DNA of 64,000 nucleotides from SAR202 cluster bacterium (lineage in GTDB: Bacteria; Chloroflexota; Dehalococcoidia; Lucifugimonadales; VGZR01), in NCBI GenBank assembly GCA_016872515.1, contig VGZR01000012.1, forward strand, positions 1-64,000. The letters run 5' to 3'. The position numbers and the translations under genes are program-made. Positions within the stretch are counted from its first letter, which is position 1. Each line of letters opens with the position of its first letter. This document shows, piece by piece, positions 49,324 through 59,453 of the stretch. The notes under the pieces are model-generated. The model was not told the DNA's origin. It worked only from the letters and a program-made list of their open reading frames with translations, and ran no database searches.

Positions 49324-50502
49324 CTAAGGGGTAAATATCTCCGAGGTGTGGAGGACCTTCTCGATGCTCTGGCCGCCGACGATGAGGACGGTGCCGTCCT
49401 TGAGCGCCGTCGCGGTGAACCGGTAGCGCGGGTCGGCCATGCTCCCCGACACCGACCAGGTATCCGTCGCGGGGTCATAGAGCTCGGCGACCCGCACGTC
49501 GCCGACGCCGCCCACCACGAGCACCCGTCCGTCCGCCAGCAGCGTCGCCACATGCTCCAGCCGCGCGTTCTGCATCTCCCCAGCAGGCGTCCACGAGTTG
49601 GTCTCCGGGTCCCAGATCTCGGCCGTTTTCAGCTTGCCCGCACCGCCAACGATCAGCACACGCCCGTCCGCGAGCAGCGTCGCTGTATGCAGCGCGTGGG
49701 CCTTGGACAACTGGCCGGTCGGCGTCCAGGTGTTGGCGACCGGGTCGTACACCTCCGCCGAGTCGAGCCATGGCCCGTCCAGCTTGCCGCCGCCCACCGC
49801 CAGCACGCGCCCGTCGGCCAGCAGCGTCAGTGTGTGCAAGCTGCGGCCCACCGACATCGGCGCCAGCTCCGTCCACGTGTTCGCCGCCGGGTCGTAGGCC
49901 TCCACCAGCGCCAGCGAACGGAACGTCTTGTCCTTCCCGCCAGCCACCAGCACGCGTCCGTCCTTCAGCACGACCGCAAGCGGAATCTCCTTGTGTATCT
50001 TCATGCTGGCTGCGGCAGACCATTGACCGGTCTCAGGGTCCCAAATCTCGGCGGTCTTGTACGGGTCTATGCTCGTGTCCGTTCCGCCGGCCACCAGTAC
50101 GCGCCCGTCGGGCAACAGCGCCGCTGCGGGGGCCTGGCGCTCGCTCTTCATGTCGCCGGAGCTTGTCCACTGGCCAGTGACCGGGTCGTAGAGCTCGGTG
50201 TGGGAGTGGACCACCGGCCACTCGCTCACGCCCTTGGCCCTGCCGCCCGCCACGAATACCCGGCCGTCAGGCAGGAGGAGCGCAGCATGGTACGAGCGGG
50301 CATCGCTCATGTTCGTCAGTGTGGCCGTGAACTTCCCGCCGGACGGTGTGCCTTTGGATGCCGACGGCTCGGTGGCCCTGCCCTCAACCTGTTCCGTGGT
50401 GGAGTCGCTGGAAGAGCTTGGCGCCGCAGGCGAGCCGCTGCACGCCGCGAGAAACGCCGCGATCACAGCCACCGCCCCAAACATCAAAAGCCGCCTTATC
50501 AC
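49324..50502 (-). CDS. Kelch-repeat (seven-motif beta-propeller) lipoprotein, array copy 1
   Basis: Lipobox AAFLAACSGS; seven L-x-DGRVLVxGG motifs; GGGKLDGPWLDSAEVYDP; ends EIFTP. Confidence 0.85.
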   Translation of the reverse strand: MIRRLLMFGAVAVIAAFLAACSGSPAAPSSSSDSTTEQVEGRATEPSASKGTPSGGKFTATLTNMSDARSYHAALLLPDGRVFVAGGRAKGVSEWPVVHSHTELYDPVTGQWTSSGDMKSERQAPAAALLPDGRVLVAGGTDTSIDPYKTAEIWDPETGQWSAAASMKIHKEIPLAVVLKDGRVLVAGGKDKTFRSLALVEAYDPAANTWTELAPMSVGRSLHTLTLLADGRVLAVGGGKLDGPWLDSAEVYDPVANTWTPTGQLSKAHALHTATLLADGRVLIVGGAGKLKTAEIWDPETNSWTPAGEMQNARLEHVATLLADGRVLVVGGVGDVRVAELYDPATDTWSVSGSMADPRYRFTATALKDGTVLIVGGQSIEKVLHTSEIFTP

Positions 50503-50537
50503 CCTGTCCTCGCCTCCAGCTATTTACATCTCTCGCG

Positions 50538-51716
50538 CTACGGGGTGTAAACCTCGGTCTTCGCCAGGACACCCTCTTCGCCGTGGCCTCCGGGTATGAA
50601 AACCGTGCCGTCCTTGAGCAGCACCATGGTATGCCGGTAGCGGGACTCGTTCATATTGCCCGCGCTGGACCAGGCGCCGCTCTCCGGGTCAAAGATCTCG
50701 GCGGTGGCAAGATTACCGATGCCGCCGGTGACGAGCACCTTGCCGTCGGGCAGCAGTATCGCGGCATGTTCAGCCCGTGGGTCCTTAGTCTCTCCTGCCG
50801 GACTGAACGCGCCGGTGGCGGGGTCGAACAGCTCCGCCTTCCGCCGCTTGCCCTTCCCGCCGACCACCAACACACGCCCATCATCAAGAAGGGTGGAGGT
50901 GTGAAGCGCGCGTCCCAAGGACATGTCCGCTACGGGGGTCCATGTGTCTGTCTGAGGGTCATACACTTCAGCCGACTTGATGAATGGGCCATCGGGGATG
51001 CCGCCGCCGGTGACTAGCACGCGCCCGTCGGGCAGGAGTGTCGAGGCATGGTTGATGCGCGCCACGTTCATCGGCGCCACGTCCGACCAGACGCCGGTGG
51101 CGGGGTCATAGACCTCCGCCGTGTTCAGGTGCTTGACGGTGACATCGTCTATCCCACCGGTCACGAGCACACGCCCGTCTTGCAACTGCACCGCCGACGG
51201 GAACTCACGGGCGGCCCGCATCTCGCCTGTGTACGTCCACGTTCCGGTTGCCGGGTCCCATAGCTCCGAAGTCCTGTACGGATGGTAGTTGATGGACCTG
51301 CCGGCAGCTGCCAGCACTTTGCCGTTGGGCAAAAGGAAAAGCAGCGCCTGTTGTCTCTCGTTCTGCATCTCGCTGGTTGCGGTGGACAGCCCGGTGGCGG
51401 GGTCATAGACGTCAGCCTCGGAGTGGACGTTGGCGAACCCTTCGGCGACGCCGACCCCGCGTCCACCCACCGTGAGCACTTTGCCATCGGGCAGGAGCAC
51501 CGAGGCATGGAGCTCACGCGCTGTCTTCATCTCGCCCGAGGCGGCAAACTGCCCAGACGCCTTCGACGAGACCGCCGCCGCCTTCGTGGGCTCGGCTTGC
51601 GCCGTGCCGCCCGTGCCGGGGGTCGTCGAGGCGGCCGGCGTGGCACCACCACAGGTCACCAGCAAGGCGGCCAAAACCACTGTAACGAGAGCCAGTCCCC
51701 GCACCCTACCTCCCAC
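50538..51716 (-). CDS. Kelch-repeat lipoprotein, array copy 2
   Basis: Lipobox AALLVTCGGA; seven kelch motifs; GGGIPDGPFIKSAEVYDP; ends TEVYTP. Confidence 0.85.
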   Translation of the reverse strand: MGGRVRGLALVTVVLAALLVTCGGATPAASTTPGTGGTAQAEPTKAAAVSSKASGQFAASGEMKTARELHASVLLPDGKVLTVGGRGVGVAEGFANVHSEADVYDPATGLSTATSEMQNERQQALLFLLPNGKVLAAAGRSINYHPYRTSELWDPATGTWTYTGEMRAAREFPSAVQLQDGRVLVTGGIDDVTVKHLNTAEVYDPATGVWSDVAPMNVARINHASTLLPDGRVLVTGGGIPDGPFIKSAEVYDPQTDTWTPVADMSLGRALHTSTLLDDGRVLVVGGKGKRRKAELFDPATGAFSPAGETKDPRAEHAAILLPDGKVLVTGGIGNLATAEIFDPESGAWSSAGNMNESRYRHTMVLLKDGTVFIPGGHGEEGVLAKTEVYTP

Positions 51717-51737
51717 CGAGCCGTCGGCTGTCTTCGG

Positions 51738-52952
51738 CTACGGGGTGAAGATCTCGGTCGCTGCTAGCAATCCGTCTTTGCCTACGCCGCCCGGCACTAC
51801 CACGGTGCCATCTCCCAGCACGAGCGTGGGGAACCGGAGGCGTCCGTCGGCCATCGAAGGCCCGGATGCCCAGGTGTTGTTAGCCGGGTTGTACACCTCA
51901 GATGTGGCGAGATTGCCTATCCCGCCGATGACGATTACCCTGCCATCGGGAAGGAGCGCGGCGCCGTGCTCGCCACGGGCCTCCGCCATGTTGCCAGCCG
52001 ACGTCCAGCTGTTCGTCGCCGGGTCGTAGAGCTCCGCCGACGTCCGCTTGCCCCGGCCTCCGGCCACCAGTACCTTGCCGTCTTGCAACCGCGTCGCGGA
52101 GTGGTTAGCTCTTCCCTGGGCCATCTCCCCCGCGGGCATGAACGAGTTAGTCGCAGGGTCGTACACCTCGGCTGTTTTGGAGAACGGTCCGTCAACCTTG
52201 CCGCCTCCGACCACAAGCACGCGTCCATCTTTGAGCAGCGTCGCCGTGTGGTTGGCCCTGGAGTCGGACATATCCGGGCCGATCGTCCACTCGCCCGTCG
52301 CGGCGTCATACATCTCGGTGGTTGCCTGCATCGCGTACTCTTTGGTGAATCCGCCGAAGACCATCACCCGCCCGTCGTTCAGCACCACGCCGCCAAAGAA
52401 GTCCCGCTCGTGGTTCATGTTCTTCGCGGGTGTCCACTCGCCCGCCCCGGGGTCCCAAATCTCGACGGTAGGCTGCGCGAACGTTGAGTGCCCACGGCCG
52501 CCGACAACCAAAACCTTGCCATTCCCTAGGACGAACAGGCCCATGTCGTGGCGGTCATCTTTCATGAGGCCGCTCTCCGTCCAACTCCCGCTTGCCGGGA
52601 CATAGACCTCCGAGGAGTAGTGAATAGGCTTGTTGAGGTTGGTGCCGCCGGTGCCGGCGCCGCCGACGACGAGGATCCGCCCGTCCTGCAGTACGACACC
52701 GGCGTGCTGCTGGCGCCTTGCGGTCATGTCACCCGACTTCTTGAATGCACCACCCGACTTGGACGCACTGCTGGCAGGTTTAGCCGTGGCGGATTTCGTG
52801 ACCTGGGTCGTATTAGATCGCTCCGCCTGGCTCTCCCCGCCACTCGTCGGCGCTGCTGTCGGAGCAGGCTCCGCGGAACCGCCTCCGCAGGCCGCGAGGA
52901 GTGCAGCGATGAGCAAGGCCGCTATCACAACGAGGAAAGGTTTGCGTCTCAT
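51738..52952 (-). CDS. Kelch-repeat lipoprotein, array copy 3
   Basis: Lipobox AALLAACGGG; seven kelch motifs; GGGKVDGPFSKTAEVYDP; ends TEIFTP. Confidence 0.85.
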   Translation of the reverse strand: MRRKPFLVVIAALLIAALLAACGGGSAEPAPTAAPTSGGESQAERSNTTQVTKSATAKPASSASKSGGAFKKSGDMTARRQQHAGVVLQDGRILVVGGAGTGGTNLNKPIHYSSEVYVPASGSWTESGLMKDDRHDMGLFVLGNGKVLVVGGRGHSTFAQPTVEIWDPGAGEWTPAKNMNHERDFFGGVVLNDGRVMVFGGFTKEYAMQATTEMYDAATGEWTIGPDMSDSRANHTATLLKDGRVLVVGGGKVDGPFSKTAEVYDPATNSFMPAGEMAQGRANHSATRLQDGKVLVAGGRGKRTSAELYDPATNSWTSAGNMAEARGEHGAALLPDGRVIVIGGIGNLATSEVYNPANNTWASGPSMADGRLRFPTLVLGDGTVVVPGGVGKDGLLAATEIFTP

Positions 52953-53049
52953 GGGTCCTCCTGGGTCGTTTCTTTAGAGATAGAACGGCTCAGGTCGCTT
53001 TTCGTTCCGTTAGGATACCTATTTGCGCGCTGGGATTCAAATCCGCTAG

Positions 53050-54201
53050 TCAGGGGGTGTAGAGCTCCGCCTCAGCGAGCACCGAATCCGTGCTCTGCCC
53101 AGCAGAGACCAGCACCCGCCCGTCTCTCAGCGTGGTGGCGGCGAAGCGGTAGCGCGGCTCGAACATGCTGCCGGTGGGCGACCAGGCTCCCGATGCCGGG
53201 TCGAACACCTCCGCCGACGTCAGCTTGCCGACTCCGCCGACGACGAGCACGCGTCCGTCGGACAGCAGCGCGGCGGTGTGATCGGCCCGTGGTGATGCAG
53301 TGTTTCCGGCTGGGGTCCACGTGTTCGACACGGGATCCCAGATCTCCGCAGACGTGCGTTTCCCTCTTCCGCCGACCACCAGCACTCTGCCGTCCTTCAG
53401 CAGCGTCGCGGTGTGCAGCGCACGGCTGGCGGACATCGTGCCCGCGGAAGACCACGCATCTGTGGCCGGGTCGTACACCTCCGCAGAGGCGAGGTAGGGG
53501 CCGTCGAACTTGCCTCCGCCGACGGCTAACCCGCGACCGTCGTCCAACAACGTCGTGGTGTGCAAAGCCCTCGCCACGGCCATCGGCGCGGCATCCGACC
53601 ACGTCCCAGTGGCAGGGTCATAGACCTCCACGGACGCCAAAAACTTGAACGTCTTGTCCTTCCCGCCCACGGCCAGCACACGGCCGTCTTTCAGGGTTAC
53701 CAGGCCGAACTCACGCCTCGCTTCTTTCATGGCGCCGGTGGGTCGCCACGTACCGGTGGCGGGGTCCCAAAGCTCCGCCGTGCCCTTCACCGTACCGTGG
53801 TTGCCGATGCCACCCGCCGCAAGCACGCGGCCACCCTGGAGCAACGCGATCGCTGGCAGCTCCCGCTCTTCGGCCATCTCGCCGGTCCTCGCCCAAAGGC
53901 CGGTGGCCGGGTCGTACAGCTCCGCCGTCTTGTGGATGACTGCGGTGTGGCCGACGCCCTTCCCTCTTCCGCCGACCACGAGCACACGCCCATCAGGGAG
54001 GAGCAACGCGGCATGGGAGATGCGCGCCTCTTTCATCGTGCCTGCGCGCGCAAACTGGCCCGAGGCAGCCGAAGGGATGTCCGCTGCGGGTTTTGACTCT
54101 GCGCTTCCGGACGGCACAGGCGCAGCCGCCGGGCTGCCGCAGGCGGCGGCGAGGACTGCGAACACCAGCACGGTGGTGAGTGCGGCGACTACAAGCTTCA
54201 C
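53050..54201 (-). CDS. Kelch-repeat lipoprotein, array copy 4
   Basis: Lipobox AVLAAACGSP; seven kelch motifs; GGGKFDGPYLASAEVYDP; ends AELYTP. Confidence 0.85.
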   Translation of the reverse strand: MKLVVAALTTVLVFAVLAAACGSPAAAPVPSGSAESKPAADIPSAASGQFARAGTMKEARISHAALLLPDGRVLVVGGRGKGVGHTAVIHKTAELYDPATGLWARTGEMAEERELPAIALLQGGRVLAAGGIGNHGTVKGTAELWDPATGTWRPTGAMKEARREFGLVTLKDGRVLAVGGKDKTFKFLASVEVYDPATGTWSDAAPMAVARALHTTTLLDDGRGLAVGGGKFDGPYLASAEVYDPATDAWSSAGTMSASRALHTATLLKDGRVLVVGGRGKRTSAEIWDPVSNTWTPAGNTASPRADHTAALLSDGRVLVVGGVGKLTSAEVFDPASGAWSPTGSMFEPRYRFAATTLRDGRVLVSAGQSTDSVLAEAELYTP

Positions 54202-54282
54202 TGCAATTCCCCTCCTTCCCGGATAGAACCGAGGTGTTTAGCTACATGCGGGTATAACGACTATTCGAGAGTGTTCAGATTC

Positions 54283-55494
54283 CTAGGGCGTGTACAACTC
54301 CGTCTCGGCCAGCAGCTTCGATTGACCCTGCCCTCCGGCCAAAAGGACCCGCCCATCCCGCAGCAGGACCGCAGGATGGCGGTAGCGGGAGATCGCCATG
54401 TTGCCTGCCGCAGACCAAGTACCTGTCGCCGGGTCGTAAATCTCGCCCGACGTACGGTTGCCAACGCCGCCAGTGATGAGGACGCGCCCGTCAGCCAGCA
54501 GCGTCGCGCTGTGGTCGGCGCGCGGCTCCGCGGTGCTTCCGGTGGGAGTCCACGTTTCGGTCGCGGGGTCCCAGAGCTCGGCGGATGTCTTCTGTCCCTT
54601 GCCGCCGACGATGAGCACGCGCCCATCCTTGAGGAGTGTCGCCGAATGGGAGATGCGGGCCACGGACATCTCGCCTGCGGGCGACCAGGTATCCGTGGCG
54701 GGGTCGTACGCCTCCGCCGACTTCAAGTACGGCCCATCCGTCTTGCCGCCGCCGGTCACGAGGACGCGACCGTCTTGGAGGACGGTGGCGGTGTGGTAGA
54801 GCCTTGGCGCAGACATGGGCGCCGCCTTCGTCCATGCAGCGGTAGCCGGGTCGTAGATCTCGGCCGAGGCCAAGAGAGAGAACGTCTCGCTATTCCCGCC
54901 GATCACCATCACGCGTCCGTCTTTGAGCACCACCAGGTTGTACTCGTCGCGGGCCTCGTTCAGTTTCGCGGCGGCAGACCATGTGCCCGTGGCGGGGTCC
55001 CAGACGTCCACATCCGTCTGGCCCTCCCTTTCGCTACCCATGCCAGCCACGGCAAGCACTTTCCCATCGGGCAGCAGCGCCATTGCGAATGCACTGCGTT
55101 CCTCAAGCATCGTCCCGGTCAGGTGCCACTCGCCCGTGGCGGGGTCGTAGATCTCTGCGGTGTCACTGACCTGGCCCTGGTGCCCCCGGGCAGTCTTCTT
55201 GCCGCCGGCTGCGAGAACTCTGCCGTCCGGCAGCAACAACGCCGCGTGGAAGGATCGGCCGTCCTTCATCGCGCCGGTCTCAGAGAACCCCGACTTGGAA
55301 GTGACTTTCGCCGCCGCGGTTGACGCCACCTGCGGGGTTTCCCTTGCGGCGGGCGCAGGAGTAGCGGCTCCCCCGCTGCAGGCCATGAATAGCAAGGCAG
55401 CAAGTTGAAAAGAGAGCAGCAATGCACCACCGAGGACTGTGGGCATAAGTGCAGTGTACTGCCTACGCATGCCTGCATGTCCTCCTCGAAACAC
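54283..55494 (-). CDS. Kelch-repeat lipoprotein, array copy 5
   Basis: Lipobox-like ALLFMACSGG; seven kelch motifs; GGGKTDGPYLKSAEAYDP; ends TELYTP. Confidence 0.85.
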   Translation of the reverse strand: MFRGGHAGMRRQYTALMPTVLGGALLLSFQLAALLFMACSGGAATPAPAARETPQVASTAAAKVTSKSGFSETGAMKDGRSFHAALLLPDGRVLAAGGKKTARGHQGQVSDTAEIYDPATGEWHLTGTMLEERSAFAMALLPDGKVLAVAGMGSEREGQTDVDVWDPATGTWSAAAKLNEARDEYNLVVLKDGRVMVIGGNSETFSLLASAEIYDPATAAWTKAAPMSAPRLYHTATVLQDGRVLVTGGGKTDGPYLKSAEAYDPATDTWSPAGEMSVARISHSATLLKDGRVLIVGGKGQKTSAELWDPATETWTPTGSTAEPRADHSATLLADGRVLITGGVGNRTSGEIYDPATGTWSAAGNMAISRYRHPAVLLRDGRVLLAGGQGQSKLLAETELYTP

Positions 55495-55582
55495 CGCCGA
55501 AGCGGCGACAGCAGCCAGATTTTATCTGTTTGCGGACAGGCCTACAACAGAACTCGCAAATTGCTATCCTGGTCGCACCCAC

Positions 55583-57577
55583 ATGCGCTACCAGCCTTCG
55601 TCCACGATAAGGGCGTCCATCAGCAAAGCGGCTCCGGGGCTTGGCATGCTACTGACGCTGACCGGGATGCTCTTCGCCTCCGGGTGCAGCCGTGAGGCAC
55701 CGGCGACGACATCTCCCCTATCATCGCTAGCTTCATCGCAAGATACCGCGACGGCTATCGCATCACCTTCGCCGGACACTATTACGACGGCGGCTCCTAT
55801 CCCAGAATCCAATAGGGGCCCAGCGACAGAGATTCCACAAGAGGGCGAGCCACCAGCGTTCGACCTGCTCGATCTCAGCGTGCGGCTTGGCCGAACGCCA
55901 GCTGAGGCCCGCTCTGTGACTCCCCCGCCAGCAGCGCCCTTCCGCACTATGGGACAGGTGGACACGTTCTGGGTCTCCGACCAGATCGAAGACCGTATCT
56001 ACACGGTCGAGGCCACGCTGCGCTTGGTCAGCGAACACGCCTACTGGTATGTGGACAACTCCGTGGTCGTGCCCGACGAGGACATCCGGCAGGTCGCAGG
56101 GATGTTCGAGCGGCAGGTCCGCCCCATCATCGTCGCCTCCATCGGCGACATCCGCAGCCCAGGACTCGACGGCGACCCGCGTCTCACCGTCCTGAATACG
56201 CCGCTCAACAGCCTGGGCGGCTACTTCGGGGCACGCGACGAGTTTCCGCGTGCGGTCCACCCCACAAGCAACGAGCGGGAGATGGTGTATATGGACACCG
56301 GCGTCCTGCTCGGCGGACTCGACAGCTACATGGGCGTTCTGGCCCACGAGTTCCAGCACGCCGTCCACGCCAATCTCGACGGCGATGAGGACTCCTGGCT
56401 CAACGAAGGTATGTCGGAGGTGGCCCGTGAGCTTGCCATCGGCCCATCCGAGTTTGTCGAGTCGTTCCTCGACTCCTCCTCCATCCAACTCGACTACTGG
56501 CCCGACCGGCCCAACGACACTACACCCCACTACGGTGCGTCCGTCTTGTTCCTCTCCTATCTGGCAGACCACTACGGCGGCACGGAGGGCGTGGGTAACC
56601 TGGCGCGGCTCAGGTCCAACGGCACCCGCAGTGTGGACGAGTACCTCGCGGCCTACGGCAGGACATTTGAAAACGTCTTCGCCGACTGGGTCGTCGCCAA
56701 TTACCTCGATGAACCCGACGGGCCATACTCGTACCCCGGCCGCGATGTCCAGATACGCGATGCCGAGTTCGTTCCGGCCTTCGACGAACTGGAACGTACC
56801 ACCCCCCAGTTCGCTGCGTCCTACTTCGAGCTCGGCATGACCGGGGACATCGAATTGGAGTTCACAGGCGACCAGAAGGTGCGCCAGGTGGACACCATCT
56901 GCCGCAGCGGCAAGCGGTGCTGGTGGGGCAACCGGGGCGATGCCAAGGACACGCGCCTGACCCACGAGTTCGACCTACGAGGGCTGGAGAAGGCGACCCT
57001 GAAGTTCGCGGTCTGGCATAGCATCGAGGACGGCTGGGACTACGCCTACGTGGAGGTCTCCACCGACGGCGGCACGTCGTGGCGGATATTGCCTGGCACC
57101 CATACGACCGACCACGACCCCATCGGCAATGCTTTCGGGGTCGGCTACACGGGCGACAGCGGCGTGTGGCTCCAGGAGCAGGTGAACCTGTCAGACTACA
57201 CGGGCCAGAAGGTGCTCGTCCGCTTCGAGTACGTCACCGACGACGCGGTGTACCTCGACGGCATCGTCCTCGACGACATCACCATCCCCGAGCTGGGCTT
57301 CCTCGACGATGCTGAGGATGACGCGGGTTGGACCGCCGAGGGGTTCCAGCGCATCACCACCGTCCTGGAGCAGCGCTTCTTCGTCCAACTCATCCAGCGA
57401 TTCGCCGACGGTACCACCGACGTCCACACCCTGGTCCTCGACCCCGAGAACCACGTCCAGACGTTTCTGGAAGGTCTGGGCGAGCGCGTAACCGAGGCCG
57501 TCTTGGTCGTCTCGCCCATCACCCGCGACACCCACCAGCCCGCTGGGTACACGCTGTCCATCGGCCCCGTGGAGTAG
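55583..57577 (+). CDS. Secreted HExxH metalloprotease-like lipoprotein with immune-inhibitor-A-like C-terminal domain
   Basis: Lipobox GMLFASGCSREA; LAHEFQHAVHANLDGDEDSWLNEGMSEVA; C-terminal ATLKFAVWHSIEDGWDYAYVEVSTDGGTSWRIL. Confidence 0.78.
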   Translation: MRYQPSSTIRASISKAAPGLGMLLTLTGMLFASGCSREAPATTSPLSSLASSQDTATAIASPSPDTITTAAPIPESNRGPATEIPQEGEPPAFDLLDLSVRLGRTPAEARSVTPPPAAPFRTMGQVDTFWVSDQIEDRIYTVEATLRLVSEHAYWYVDNSVVVPDEDIRQVAGMFERQVRPIIVASIGDIRSPGLDGDPRLTVLNTPLNSLGGYFGARDEFPRAVHPTSNEREMVYMDTGVLLGGLDSYMGVLAHEFQHAVHANLDGDEDSWLNEGMSEVARELAIGPSEFVESFLDSSSIQLDYWPDRPNDTTPHYGASVLFLSYLADHYGGTEGVGNLARLRSNGTRSVDEYLAAYGRTFENVFADWVVANYLDEPDGPYSYPGRDVQIRDAEFVPAFDELERTTPQFAASYFELGMTGDIELEFTGDQKVRQVDTICRSGKRCWWGNRGDAKDTRLTHEFDLRGLEKATLKFAVWHSIEDGWDYAYVEVSTDGGTSWRILPGTHTTDHDPIGNAFGVGYTGDSGVWLQEQVNLSDYTGQKVLVRFEYVTDDAVYLDGIVLDDITIPELGFLDDAEDDAGWTAEGFQRITTVLEQRFFVQLIQRFADGTTDVHTLVLDPENHVQTFLEGLGERVTEAVLVVSPITRDTHQPAGYTLSIGPVE

Positions 57578-57655
57578 GTGTCCCGCTCCGTAGCGGCGAC
57601 GCTCGCTGTTTTGTTACACTCCCACCTGTCCTGAAACCAGCCGGAGCAGTTCACC

Positions 57656-57952
57656 ATGGCCAAGCGTCTCACAACCGAGGAGGTCCGCCACATCGCCATG
57701 CTTGCGCGCCTCGGCATGACGGAGGCCGAAGTCGAGCGGATGCGCGATCAGCTCTCCAACATCCTGGAGCAGTTCGATGCGCTGAGCCGCCTCGATGTGG
57801 CGAATGTCGAACCGACGGGCCACTCGGTGGACGTCAACACCGTCCTGCGCGACGACGTCCCGCGCGAGTCCTTGCCAATCGCAGATGCTTTGGCCAATGC
57901 CCCACGCACCGAGGGCGACTTCGTCCGCGTAAGAGCCGTCCTGGAAGAGTGA
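57656..57952 (+). CDS. gatC: Asp-tRNA(Asn)/Glu-tRNA(Gln) amidotransferase subunit C
   Basis: LTTEEVRHIAMLARLGMTEAEVERMRDQLSNILEQFDALSRLDVANVEPTGH. Confidence 0.95.
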   Translation: MAKRLTTEEVRHIAMLARLGMTEAEVERMRDQLSNILEQFDALSRLDVANVEPTGHSVDVNTVLRDDVPRESLPIADALANAPRTEGDFVRVRAVLEE

Positions 57953-57967
57953 AGGCCCTGTTGTCGC

Positions 57968-59431
57968 ATGGCTAAGTCCGACCTTGCATCGCTCACCGTC
58001 CACCAGGCCAGGAAGCTCCTGGACAGCCGCCAGGCGTCCTCGGCTGAGCTGACCGGCGCCCTCCTCGACCGCATCGCCGCCATCGAGCCGAAGGTGGACG
58101 CATACCTCACCGTGACGCGAGAGGTCGCTCTCAAGCAGGCCGACGCCGCCGACATGCGCATCGCCGCCGGCGAGGCCGCGCCGTTGACAGGCATCCCGCT
58201 GCAACTCAAGGACAACCTGTGCACCAGGGGCATCCCGACCACGTGCTCCTCGCGGATGCTGGAGAAATTCGTCCCCCCCTACGACGCCACCGTGTGGCAG
58301 AAGCTGTCCAGCCAGAATGCGGTCCTGCTGGGCAAGGGCAACCTGGACGAGTTCGCAATGGGCTCCTCTACCGAGAACTCGGCGTTCAAGCCGACGCGGA
58401 ACCCGTGGGACACGTCCCGCGTCCCCGGCGGCAGCAGCGGCGGCCCCGCGGCGGCGGCGGCCGCGGACGAGTGTCTGTTCGCCCTCGGCTCCGACACCGG
58501 CGGCTCCATCCGCCAGCCCGCCGCCCTGTGTGGCATCGTTGGCCTCAAGCCCACCTACGGCCTCGTCAGCCGCTACGGCCTCGTCGCCTTCGCCAGCTCC
58601 CTCGACCAGATCGGCCCGATGACCAAGGATGTGACCGACAGCGCCCTTGTCCTCAACGCCATCGCGGGCCACGACCCATGCGACTCCACCTCACTCAACG
58701 TGCCCATCTCCGATTACACTAAGGCGCTCAAGCCCGACCTCAAGGGGATGCGGCTCGGCGTGCCGAAGGAGTACTTCGTCCAGGGCATGGAGCCGGGCGT
58801 CGAGAAAGCCGTCCGCGAGGCCATCAAGGTGCTCGAGGGCCTGGGCGCGACGGTCGCCGAGACCTCGCTGCCCCACAGCCGCTACGCCTTGGCGGTGTAC
58901 TACATCCTGGCACCGTCCGAGGCCTCAGCCAACCTGGCCCGTTACGACGGCGTCAAGTACGGCTTCTCCACCAGCGACGGGCAAACGATGTGGGAGGCGA
59001 TGGAGAAGACGAAGCAGCAGGGATTCGGCCCCGAGGTGAAGCGGCGCATCATGCTGGGCACTTACGCCCTCTCGGCAGGCTACTACGATGCCTACTACTT
59101 GAGGGCGCAGAAGGTGCGGACGCTCATCCGTCAGGAGTTCGCCAAAGCGTTCCAGGAGTTCGACGCGCTGGTGGCGCCCACCTCGCCGTCGGTGGCTTTC
59201 GCGCTGGGTGCCAAGACCGCCGACCCCATCCAGATGTATCTCAACGACGTGTTCACGATACCCGTCAACATCGCGGGCATCCCGGCCATCTCCGTCCCCG
59301 CAGGGTTCGTGGACGGCCTGCCGGTTGGCCTGCAGTTCATGGCCAAGCACCTGGGCGAGGAGACCCTGCTGCGGGCGGCATACGCCTACGAGCAGGCCAC
59401 CGAGTGGCACAAGCACAAACCGAAGCTGTAA
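57968..59431 (+). CDS. gatA: Asp/Glu-tRNA amidotransferase subunit A
   Basis: [76 protein letters not shown]. Confidence 0.96.
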   Translation: MAKSDLASLTVHQARKLLDSRQASSAELTGALLDRIAAIEPKVDAYLTVTREVALKQADAADMRIAAGEAAPLTGIPLQLKDNLCTRGIPTTCSSRMLEKFVPPYDATVWQKLSSQNAVLLGKGNLDEFAMGSSTENSAFKPTRNPWDTSRVPGGSSGGPAAAAAADECLFALGSDTGGSIRQPAALCGIVGLKPTYGLVSRYGLVAFASSLDQIGPMTKDVTDSALVLNAIAGHDPCDSTSLNVPISDYTKALKPDLKGMRLGVPKEYFVQGMEPGVEKAVREAIKVLEGLGATVAETSLPHSRYALAVYYILAPSEASANLARYDGVKYGFSTSDGQTMWEAMEKTKQQGFGPEVKRRIMLGTYALSAGYYDAYYLRAQKVRTLIRQEFAKAFQEFDALVAPTSPSVAFALGAKTADPIQMYLNDVFTIPVNIAGIPAISVPAGFVDGLPVGLQFMAKHLGEETLLRAAYAYEQATEWHKHKPKL

Positions 59432-59453
59432 CGAGCGCTGGAGGAGAACGAGC

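Noticed and set aside
49324-55494. Kelch array as galactose oxidases
   Set aside because: No second cysteine is available for the Cys-Tyr cofactor in any copy.
55763-56965. 400-aa minus-strand ORF
   Set aside because: Antisense to the HExxH protease gene.
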